This document shows positions 54,131 through 63,570 of a stretch of 64,000 bases of DNA, in pieces. This DNA comes from Flectonema sp. DT1601 (taxonomy: Eukaryota > Euglenozoa > Diplonemea > Diplonemida > Diplonemidae). Below the pieces are notes generated by a model. It was not told the DNA's origin. It did not search any database and saw nothing but the letters and a program-made list of their open reading frames with translations. How positions within the stretch are numbered: the first letter of the stretch is position 1; each line of letters begins with the position of its first letter. Location of the stretch: positions 192,501-256,500 of the forward strand of contig OZ025834.1 in the NCBI GenBank assembly GCA_964019425.1, written 5' to 3'. Both the position numbers and the translations under genes were made by a program.

Positions 54131-55951
54131 GAAATATTCATATTACTATCAGGATGACTGGGCCTGTGAATAGAATAAAGATAGGATAAAAAAATAAACG
54201 TAGCACAGCCTGATGATAAGAAAGAGGAAAAAAAAAAAAATACTACAATTTTTTTATTTTTATTTTATTTTTTTTTGTGTTGAAAAAAGAAGAAATTCTT
54301 AATAATACTTAGATAGATACAACAAACTAAACCGTGAGGGCACTCGTAAGAAACTACTGCGGGAAAAGAAAAGGACAAAAAAAAAAAAAAAAACTACAAC
54401 GACAAAGCGACATTGATGCATAGACTACCAATGTACAATGTTGATGGTTGAAAATCGTACGTTCGACACTCAAATAAATAAACGAATCGAATGCGAAGTT
54501 AAAAGGGAGAGTCCCAACACAGCCACACGCTGCCCCAACACGAGCAGTTCACTTAAAACAAGAACAAGCTCAAAAAAAAACATTAAAAAAAAAATACAAC
54601 GACTAAGTAAATAGCACAGCAAATACTCTAAAGGCAATCAAGAATAAGCACTGCAGATCTGCTGATCAAAAAGTAACAAAAAATAAACAAAAAGAAGACA
54701 GGTTTGAATCACTCATAGAAGTTAAGTATATTTCATTGATCACAGACAGTAATGCAAACAGGATACACCTGAATTGTCCCTTCTCCGACTTCATCTGTGC
54801 AAAAAAAATCGTAAAACAGAAAATTCTATAAAAATAATAATTTTGCAAAAGTTACCCATGGCACCACTTTTCAAGGATACATTGTCCATAACAGAAACAG
54901 AAACAGAAAAAAAAAAAAAAAGAAAAAAAAAAAAGAAGAAGAAAAAATTCAACCACACAACACGGCAACATTTTAAACTCTCATACTTCTCATGCATACC
55001 TTGAGCGATGGCAAGAGAAAGTAACACCAACGTGGAAGGAAGAATGGAATAATTTTTACAAAAAACACTTTTTTCTACTTTGTTCCCTTCAAACTTTTTA
55101 AGCTCATCCCAATTTCAGAGAGGACGCCCACATTTATTTATTCATAGGGGAAAAACGATAGTCTTATCGCGACCTTATTATTAAGGGGTTTCCTACAAAG
55201 AAACAAACGCTGGGGATGACCTTCTCAAATTTCAATAGACTCGAACCAGGATTGCTGAAAAAGAATCGGCAAATTTCACTTCTTTTTCACTCTTTTACTT
55301 CACACCCTTGGTTTTGTTTTGGCAACTAGTCGCTAAAAAGGTTATCATAAACAGTTTTCATGTATGAATGCATTTAACGCCGTGTTTTTTTTTTTTTTTT
55401 TTAATTGATTTAAACTCAATTTAAATGAAAACTGTGAAGGTCAAATAAAAGGGCGTGTGTTGCCCAACATTTTTTTTTTTTTTTTTCCCCCTCCTACATA
55501 ATATTTCTGCTTAGTGAAGGAAGAAAAAAAAAAAAAGAAAAGAAGAAAAAAGGCCAGATCTTAATTAGGCTGACTAACAAAACAAAAGAAGAAAGAATTT
55601 TTTGCTGTTTGTGCACGAAACTGTGAACCGACTTAAACTGATAAAGCTAAAGGAGGTATACACGTGCTGCCAAACATTTTTTTTTTTTTTTTTTCGTTTC
55701 TCCAACAATACTTGTTAGGTGCAAAAAAAACAAAACAAAAAAAACAAAAAAAAAAGCGTTGAGCAAAACAAAAAAAATTGTGAGAGTTTATCTTTTTTTT
55801 TTTGGTTAGAAAAATTACCACATAAACTACTCTTACAAAAAAAAAGAAATTAAATAAAATAAGGACAAACTGAGGAGAAACATAAATATGATGATACACG
55901 AAAAAATTATTTTAATTCGAAAAAAAAAAAAAAAAAATAACATAAAACAAT
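54131..55951. other. 1.8 kb gap with a repeat A copy
   Basis: The gap lies between the kinesin and the large coiled-coil gene. It is A/T-rich with many runs (for example 54378-54392, 55385-55402, 55470-55486 and 55678-55694). It contains repeat A copy 2 at 55606-55720. A 19-nt string at 54782-54800 (TCTCCGACTTCATCTGTGC) resembles one at 60564-60582. No gene is supported. Confidence 0.5.
55606..55720 (+). repeat. Dispersed repeat family A, copy 2
   Basis: It shares GTGCACGAAACTGTGAACCG, ACTGATAAAGCTAAAGGA, the internal T run and CGTTTCTCCAACAATA with 28847-28960. Divergence is moderate, with small indels. Both copies lie in intergenic gaps and point the same way. Confidence 0.72.
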
Positions 55952-58428
55952 TCATCTCCTGGGGGACATAGAGTACCGAGGAGAGAGACTGCTCCGCACA
56001 GGTGAAGGACTTTGAGATGTTCTCTTCCACGGTGAGGTTAGAGTGGCTGTTTGTTGTTCTTTTCTATTTAAGTATTTATAAAAGTAGAAGTTAACAATCA
56101 TTAAAGGCATACGAGATCCATCCATCGCTAGAGTAACTTGTGCATTGACACGAGATCGCAAGTCATAATGCTCTCTAGTAACCCTGTCTAGCTCACAGCG
56201 CTGTTTTCGTTAAATTTTATTGTTTTTCACTTCTTTTTTTTTTTCAATAATTTAAACGGTGTTCATACCACAGAAGCATTTGAAGCTGTCCACTGCGACT
56301 TTGCCTCTTTGTAGGCTTGAAGGTTGCTTTCGAGTTCGCGTACCTGTTTGTCACGAGACTGTACTTCAGATCCTAGCCGTGCAGCTTTTTCAGTGGTGTC
56401 ATGCAGCTCCTGTACAGCGAGGTCAGCAGACTTCAGGGAGGATACGTCCCTTCGAAGCTGCTGCTGAAGGGTCCACTTCTCTTCTTTCAATCCATCAATT
56501 ATTTTAGTATCGGCTTCGTGAATAAGTTGTAACATTGTACATTGTTTTTTATAAGCTTCTTTTTTCCGAACGACTTCATCTCGTTCTCGCTTGGCGGCGT
56601 CAAGTTCAGTTGTTGTTGAGAGTGAGCCGGATTCGTATGCGCTGCGGTGCCGTTCGTTTTCAGATCGAAGGGAGGTGACTTCATCTTTTAAAGAATTGAT
56701 AACAGCATCTCGTCGAGAGACTGTTTCGGATAAAGATTTTACCTGAAATTCTAAATCCCTTCTTTCTGATTGGATACTGGTAAGTTCTAGGTCCATCGTA
56801 TTGCAATTCTTACGATGAGTGTTAAGCTGACGATTTTTAATTGTGTCGTCTCTGTCTCTGGCAGCCCTTTCTTGTCGGAACACTTCTCGTTGTTGGGACA
56901 TGTTTTCTTCATTTTCTAATAGTCTTTTTCGAGAATTTCCAACTTCTATTTTTAATAATTTTAATTCACTTGTCATTATGTTGAATTCTTTTTTCTCTTT
57001 TTTGACTGCGAAAGCGCTTCGAAACGCTGCTGCGAATTTTGACTTATTGTGATTCTGTGTAATAATCTTTTGTTCCTCTTCTAATTTATCAACCTTGGCT
57101 TCGAGTTCCTTACGCTTTACTTGCATGTGAGAATCAACCTCCTTTGCTTCTTCTAAGGCTTGCATGTTTGCTTGCATCTGTTCCTCGTACTGGTTCACCA
57201 GTTCCTCGCGTTCTTCTTCACTGAGACCTACTGTTTCACGTTCTTTTAGTTCAGCTTTTAATTTTTCAACTTCACCTTGAAGTGATTCGACCATTTTAGC
57301 ACTGGCTTGTTCATTACAGATGACCTTACATATAATACTCTTTGCTTTTAAAGCATAACGTAGTGTTGACAGAGTGTCTTCAACATTTTCAATGTGAGGA
57401 CTAATAGCGGCTACCATCATTGTTTTACTATTTCCTCCAAGTGATTCCTTTAGTACCCATGTTAACTTAGAGTCTCTGTAGGGTGCTACAGCATGGCTTT
57501 TTACATTCCTCTTCTTTGAGTTTTCTATTAAAGTGTCGAATACTCTCCGAAGTGTTGTTAGAGATAAATTTATGTTTTTTGCTTCTACGGCTGCTTGTCC
57601 TTCGACTTGGGACATTTTTAGTTTTTCAGAACCAGCTAAATCAACCAAATTTACTAAGGCATTCTTTCGTAATCCGGTAGCCGGATTCGCTTGTTGAATT
57701 CTAATTTGACAGATTGCATGACTTCGACTACTTGTCGCGTTCATTTTAGTTTCAGCTAACGCACGTTCATTCACACCAGTCTCCATTTCTTTAGTGCATT
57801 GTTGAGCACTTGATACCGGTTTCCTGGTTAATCCAACAACAAGAATCCCGTGAATAGGATCTTGTCTAATTTGAATAGCAGAATATTGACCTTGTTTTTG
57901 TTTTTTATTAAACAAATCCCTTACCTGTTCGTTGTATATTTCCATAAAACTGACCTCAACGGTATACATTGTGCCTGGATCGTTTATTTTTTCACTTTCA
58001 ATGTGTTTGAAGAGCTCATCAATGAAGAGATAACTGACACCACGACTGTCCGGAGATCCAAGCATCGTGTACGTCTTACCACTGCCGGTTTGACCGTAAG
58101 CGAATATAGTACAGTTGTATCCTTTTATTGCTGCTTCTAACATTACTTTACCTGTTTTCTCGTAGACGTCTTCTTGTCCTGAAAAACTGTTTGGGGAGTC
58201 GTAACCGCTGCATGACCAAAATACTTCGTCGTACTCGAAAGCTTCTCGTTCTTGTTCCATAGTTGAATCAAGAACAGCAATCCTACTGTCGTTGACCATT
58301 ACAATTGGTTGAAGTGGAATGTCTTGTTCTTCTGAATATCTTTTTTCACGATTGTTAAATGGACGAACCCTAACCATAACCTGAACATTTCCTGTTTGAG
58401 TCTTCGCCTTGTTCACCGGAGACGACAT
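55952..58428 (-). CDS. Kinesin motor protein, kinesin-3-like motor domain
   Basis: Exons 56269-58428 and 55952-56200 join in phase to give 802 residues. The motor spans about residues 13-370. It has the P-loop GQTGSGKTYTM, switch I NATSSRSHAI, switch II VDLAGSEK and the YRDSKLTWVLKESLGGNSKT block, so it should be an active microtubule motor. The FWSCSGYD segment and the general pattern suggest kinesin-3, but no FHA domain follows. A long coiled coil (about 380-720) follows instead, so the subfamily is uncertain. The short last exon adds a Ser/Pro/Arg-rich end (PVRSSLSPRYSMSPRR). The ATG directly follows about 22 A, below TTTTTTTTAACAG. Confidence 0.92.
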
Positions 58429-58841
58429 TTTTTTTTTTTTTTTTTTTTTTTTAATCGTCGTATACAACCTGTTAAAAAAAACATTAAGATTTATATTTTT
58501 TGTTTAAAAAAAAAATGATATAATTTTTTTTCCAATTAATTGGTGGAACAAATAAGCTTTCTGTAAAGAAGTTCTTCCCTTCCAATTATCCTACTAAAAA
58601 AAGAAAAAGAAAAAAAGACCAACAATAGGAGAGGCTTTGAAGGATGCCAAAAAGAAATAAACGATAAAAGAAATATAGTAACAAAATAGTAGTGAAAGGA
58701 AAGGCAGCTGGGTTTCATGAAATAAATAAGATGAGTGACGCAAGAACCCAAATTCGAGATACATATAAAAAAAAAATAAAAAAAAAAGTGCAACCGACTA
58801 AACATCAAAAAAACCATTCAGATAAAAGCCACAGGGAAATA
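58429..58841. other. Gap between the LINE and kinesin
   Basis: It holds the poly(A) leader of the kinesin at its left end and scattered A/T runs. No gene is supported. The LINE simple-repeat tail begins at its right edge. Confidence 0.45.
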
Positions 58842-60530
58842 GTTAGTTAGTTAGTTAGCGAGCCCGACATACCATCGAGTACCGGTTAGATAGACACAAC
58901 AGGGTGGAACGGTTAACCACCCGTGAGTCCCCAATACTACGACTTTATGTCGAACCTAATCCCTGAGAGGATCACTTTTTTAGCGTAAGCGAGGAAATCT
59001 AATGTTCGAGAGACACTGATACCTCAATGCTTCGGCCTTGACCGGTTCGCCAGCAAAAAAAAATAAAAAAATAAAATAAAAAAGTTTGGGGAGGGGTAAG
59101 GAAGTTGATATTGATAAAAGGAAAAACCAAAAAAAAAAAAAAAGGAAGGGACAGAGAATTCATAAGTTACATAAGTAATAGTAATTATAGTATCCTGGAT
59201 GAATTTTGACTGCTACTGATGATGACTGACCTAAGAGAATACTGCCCGTGTCACATGCCAAGGGATATATCGATATAGGATCTAGTCGGAGGTCCACGGT
59301 CCCTGTAGTCAAACCATTTGGGATCAATTCTTTTGTAGTCGGCGTAGTGGATCTTATTCAAAAGATATGTGAATTGCGTTCCCACGATACCGAGGTAGCA
59401 ATACAGTTCCACTGTCCATAGATGTTCATGTATCTCCTTGATATCGGTGCAGTCGTATGCTTGTGTGATGGCCTGCATGACTTCGGTCGTGTCATTCGGG
59501 GATAACTTTGGAAAATTGGAGTATCTGTTGAGGTGCCACAGAAGTTTCTGTCTTGGTATGGCTACGCGTAGCGGGAAACTCATTAACTAGCTGTCCAATT
59601 CCTTCAGCATGGCGGCTAAAAACGGTTGGTTGTCTGTATCGAAGAAGGTATGATGGTGCTGGCCTACATCTTCCGTGTCATCTGTCGGAAGATTCGGGAA
59701 GAACTTTCGAACTATCTGACTCACTCCCTTGCACTTAGAGAGGAGGTGGTGCGCATCTGTCTCGGTGTGATCACAGAATCGGCAGTCGGTAAGACCCAAG
59801 CCTGGCAGATTAACTAATTTATGGTGACCAGTGCGTATTTGAGCAATACTCACCTCGTCCTCTCGAGAGATATCAGGATGAAACTTCTGTACTCTTCCTG
59901 CAGATGTAGCTAAGCAGTGGACATGCATTGTGTCGCGGGATCTGAGCCATTCCCTTCTCACCTGGCTGACTATAGAACATTGGGCCATGCGGTAGTCGAA
60001 CTCAATTCCGTGAGCGGCAGGTCGGAAGCCGCCGCTTTGGAGGCTAGGTTGTCCGCCAATTCATTCCCTATTACACCACAGTGTGAGGGTACAAATTGAA
60101 TTGATATCGGACGGTTTAGAGAGGATATCAGTTTAAATATCTCGCTGTTAGCACGCGAGGATTGGCATAGGTGGCCTTTAGCCAGGCTACTTAGCGACGA
60201 CTGGCTATCCGATATGACGTGAATGCGAGTCGTGCTGCGGATGAGATCAAGGGCTGAGATCAGTGCGCGCTGTTCGGCGTTGTAAATCATGAGTGACGGA
60301 TGGTAGCGCTGTTGCTTCTTGTAGCACTTGTTCCTGTTGACAAGTACTGCCGCGTTGCCACAGTGGTAATTGCCATCCCTGTCCTCGAAGTACGAAGCAT
60401 CAGTGTATACTCTGGCAACTGCCGGCGGGAGAGACTCCAACGAAGCGATGGCAAATTTGAGGTTGAGTCCTGAGTCCTGTAACTTTCTGAAATCTCTGTT
60501 TGGTATTGTTACCCAAATAGATGACTATAA
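58842..60530 (-). mobile_element. 5'-truncated non-LTR retrotransposon (LINE) with RNase H domain
   Basis: Only the 3' part of a LINE remains; no reverse transcriptase is seen. The RNase H region (about 60440-59970) has ARVYTDASYF, NAEQRALISALDLI, VISDSQSSLSSLA and PSHCGVIGNELADNLASKAA, so the D, E, D and D/H residues are present. Upstream coding resemblance goes back to about 60525. The frame shifts by one near 60000. Downstream lies the usual post-RNase H zinc motif (IAQIRTGHHKL, CRFCDHTETDAHHLLSKC). An in-frame TAG at 59587 separates a further 110-residue open stretch (59251-59583). The 3' UTR is GC-rich and ends at 58842-58858 in four TTAG units, a typical simple-repeat tail. No target duplication was found. 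GC is far higher than in the flanks. Confidence 0.85.
59970..60440 (-). pseudogene. RNase H domain of the LINE
   Basis: This is the best-kept coding block of the element. It corresponds to the LINE-type RNase H, which degrades the RNA strand during retrotransposition. The catalytic pattern YTDAS, then AEQRAL, then SDSQSS, then NELAD is intact. The block is cut off from its reverse transcriptase and shifts frame at its 3' end, so the element is dead. Confidence 0.82.
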
Positions 60531-60904
60531 TAAATAAACAGTTCTTAATTTGAATGGTTTTTTCTCCGACTTCGTCGGTGCAACATACAAAAAAAAAAAA
60601 AAAATGAAAATGAGAATGAGAATAATCAGAAAATAATACTGCTAGGGAGGTGAAACTTTGACAATGTAAAGATAAAAACATAAAAAGGAAATATATTGAC
60701 CAGAAGACGTTGTCGAATCTGGTGATTCTGATAATCCGAAAACAAGACTGCTAAGCATCTCATATTCAAAAAAAAAAAAAAAAAAAAAAAGAAAGAAACA
60801 TCGTAGTGTAAATAACAATAATATAAACGAAAAGGCAGGCTTCACACAACCAAGATACAACTAAATCGCAAAAAGAAAAAAAAAAGAAAAAAAAAAAACG
60901 AAAT
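60531..60904. other. Gap between the F-box gene and the LINE
   Basis: It contains a perfect 5-bp hairpin CCGAC-TTC-GTCGG at 60566-60578, an A run, a short piece resembling repeat B (60649-60683, GTGAAACTTTGACAATGTAA) and a further run of about 22 A at 60769-60790. A short open piece on the minus strand at about 60690-60768 (EYEMLSSLVFGLSESPDS) has no splice support. Confidence 0.4.
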
Positions 60905-61582
60905 TCACTCCTCGACCTCAACATAGGCTGCTGCTTGCAGTTTTACGCGGGCTCTCATTTCTCTATAGATGGCTACTAGCGCTGGTTGTTCACTGATTTC
61001 TGGTGATTGGATATGCTCAGCTAGATATCTTTCAGTTGCCTCGAGTTCTGATAAAGACATGTCAGTTAGTTTTTGCTGATGAATTATTGGGTACTGGATA
61101 TCAGCGTCGCGAATGAAGTCCGCAGCCGTCCGCTCTTCATGTTCAGTCTCCCAGAGGTTTAATCCAGAAGAGTGAAGAGCATACGATTTTAAAAATCCAG
61201 TTACTATCGCCATCTTGGCATCGTCATTGGTTTCAAAGAAAACCCACATTGGAACTACAACAGGCATTGGTAGGATAGCAGCACTTCCTATTATTGTTGT
61301 TGCAAAACTGATTGCTGTGATCCACCCACCAGCCATACAGAAGAAACCCTTCACCTTATCCATTCTCACTAATGGTTGTGAGTCTTTGTACATCTTTACT
61401 TGGTTAGCTACCCATGTCCACTTTCCACTTTCTATATTGCCCCATCTGCTACATGTTAATCTCGTATGTAAGACATCCTTAACATCTGAGTAGGATGCAA
61501 TCATCAATAACACGTCGTTAGGTACCATCATTAATAAACACCGATCTTCTCCATTATCAGGACGAGAAGATTCGCCTCCCAT
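60905..61582 (-). CDS. F-box-like protein with central membrane segment
   Basis: This single exon encodes 225 residues. An F-box-like motif lies at about 19-50 (VPNDVLLMIASYSDVKDVLH, CSRWGNIE). One long hydrophobic stretch follows at about 85-117 (GWITAISFATTIIGSAAIL, PMPVVVPMWVFF), and then a helical charged tail. F-box proteins give SCF ubiquitin ligases their substrates; a membrane-tied one would act on membrane proteins. The start lies 14 nt below TATTCTATTCACAG. The F-box call is moderate because the motif is short and degenerate. Confidence 0.65.
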   Translation of the reverse strand: MGGESSRPDNGEDRCLLMMVPNDVLLMIASYSDVKDVLHTRLTCSRWGNIESGKWTWVANQVKMYKDSQPLVRMDKVKGFFCMAGGWITAISFATTIIGSAAILPMPVVVPMWVFFETNDDAKMAIVTGFLKSYALHSSGLNLWETEHEERTAADFIRDADIQYPIIHQQKLTDMSLSELEATERYLAEHIQSPEISEQPALVAIYREMRARVKLQAAAYVEVEE

Positions 61583-61766
61583 GTTGTGAGTTAAGTCTGT
61601 GAATAGAATATTAAACTGATACTTATAATACTCTGTTCAAAGTCCTTTGAATCTTTCCATCACTGTACTTGTTAGCTATCGGTCTCCGGGAGATATTTAG
61701 CCTTAGCAGAGGGATACCTGTAAATTTGCGACTCTTGCTGACTGTGAAGGTAGACTGGATGGCTGC

Positions 61767-61971
61767 TCAGATGTACGGGACTCTCACTCTCTTTGGTGAC
61801 TTCATTCCAGGAGACTTGTCCAATCCCAGTCCTTGTTGGCCTTCGATGTTATCATACTGTAAAAACTAAAAAAAGATTAACCTTCAATACCATGTATTAG
61901 TAATAAATTAATGCAACGATGCGGTTCTCAGGTGCTGCCACTACAGCTTCTGTTACCCCCGTTATAAGTCT
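61767..61971 (-). CDS. Two short exons of an unidentified gene (3' end)
   Basis: Exons 61918-61971 (RLITGVTEAVVAAPENRI) and 61767-61856 (YDNIEGQQGLGLDKSPGMKS..., ending VPYI) join in phase across an intron with a TTACTAAT branch site and a TTTTTACAG acceptor. Composition and codon use are coding-like. No start codon is seen; upstream sequence is A/T runs. This may be the 3' end of a small gene whose first exon I missed. I do not recognise it. Confidence 0.4.
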
Positions 61972-62113
61972 CTCTTTTTATTTCTTTTCTATAATTCTCT
62001 TTTCTTTTCAAAACTTATAATGAAATTAAATAATTATAAAAAAAATTATAAAAATAAAAAAAGGAAAATCAGATCTCCATTTTTTTTTTTTTTTTTTCTT
62101 CCGAATCTCTTGC

Positions 62114-62265
62114 CTAAGCGACACTGATGTCGTAACCAAGAACAAAGTGGAATACACCATCACATGCCTGTATCACTCATCGAGCGTATTTCTTTATTAA
62201 CCTCTCAATAAAATAAAAAAATAAAAAACAAACCTTATATAAAGTAACGATTGCTGACCTTGCTG
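62114..62265 (-). CDS. Two short exons of an unidentified gene (3' end)
   Basis: Exons 62234-62265 and 62114-62167 join to read AARSAIVTLYK and then ACDGVFHFVLGYDISVA, ending in TAG. The intron has a GTTTGT donor and a GTGATACAG acceptor. The upstream exon may lie near 62640-62720 (an ATG with MSFRCSVLLNKKSDIYYS), but I could not join it. The family is unknown. Confidence 0.35.
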
Positions 62266-62275
62266 CTGAAATTGT

Positions 62276-62586
62276 CTTTTTTTTTTTTTTTTTTTTTATT
62301 ATTATTGTATCAACATGAAAAAAACATGAAAGTAACTCTTGCTTGTGCGCAGCAAAAAAAAAATTAAAAAAAAAAAAAAAAAAAAAAAAGGAAATCGTTT
62401 CGCTTAAACATCGCTAGGAATATCAGCACACTAATCAAATCACTTACTTATATTTTCTAAAAGAACGAGAAGGAAAAAAAAAGAAAGCGGGGGGAAAAAA
62501 AAGAGTATACGAAACAGGTAGAACTATCAAACTACAAAAAGCACACGATTTTCATTTGGGGAAAATAAAAGCGAGTGAAAGAAAGG

Positions 62587-62617
<31 letters not shown>

Positions 62618-62971
62618 CCCCAGACACGTTGGATAACACTTTTACCAGTGGTGGTAGAGTAGTATATATCACTCTTTTTGTTGAGTAAAACAGAGCAACG
62701 AAAAGACATGTTAGGTACTCTATTGTACGAAGAGACAGTTATAAAAACGGTAACACAAAAAGTCTGTAGAAGCACAGCGGAGGACAGACAGAAGAGTTTC
62801 TTACGAGCTGAACTATTTATTTTTTACCAGAGGGATACCCATCTACTTTATTCAGAAAAAAGTGATTCGCCAACCACCATACACGTGTAAGCATCCTACG
62901 TCATTTTTTCTATGCAGCAGTCACACATAACTTGCTCAGGTTTAACTTCCAATACTAACAACCCAACACTT
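62276..62971. other. Gap of about 700 bp downstream of AP-1 gamma
   Basis: It is rich in A/T runs, with about 30 A near 62588-62616. On the minus strand a frame near 62700 begins MSFRCSVLLNKK, and on the plus strand a 60-residue frame runs from 62708. Neither has convincing signals. Confidence 0.35.
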
Positions 62972-63531
62972 CTACATCAGCGTACTTGGAAAGCCACTTA
63001 CAGTAAACTCTTCACTACAAGGAGTGATTCCGTGTGTGTATGACAATCTGATCTTAACCACAATAGGTTTTTGACCAGCGTTGTTATTAAAGTTATTATC
63101 AATATTCATAGTCTGAACGATGTATTGGGTCGGTGGAATCATGTCCTGTGGAGGGAATTTTATTTTATGTTCTTAGTTCTGTCCTCTCATACAAATAACT
63201 TATTAAAAAGAAAACAAGTCATACTGATTGAATTGGAGGCATGTTAAGTGAAGCTGTCTTTGTGACAGCAGCCAACAACTGAACCTTAGCAATTGGAGCT
63301 GATTGTGTTATGTTAGTAATCACCGCATCAGCAACAACCGCATGTGGTAAGGAAGGATTTGGTCTCATCACTGCGATGACAATACGAAGATGAGCATTTT
63401 GATAAGCATTAATACGACCTGTTTGTTGTTGTTGTTATTGCTAACTGTAGTCTTGTACTCATCTGTTTGTTTTGATAGAATAAATCACCCAATATACACA
63501 TACCCATCAAGTTGTACGGTGGTTGGTAAGG

Positions 63532-63570
<39 letters not shown>

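Noticed and set aside
55230-55270. Possible tRNA B box on the minus strand (GGTTCGAGTC).
   Set aside because: The flanks do not form a T stem and no A box or cloverleaf fits.
61613-61627. Minus-strand TATAAGTATCAGTTT matches part of the kinetoplastid spliced leader.
   Set aside because: The match is only 15 nt, lacks the rest of the leader and any donor, and lies in the leader region of the F-box gene. Chance is likely.
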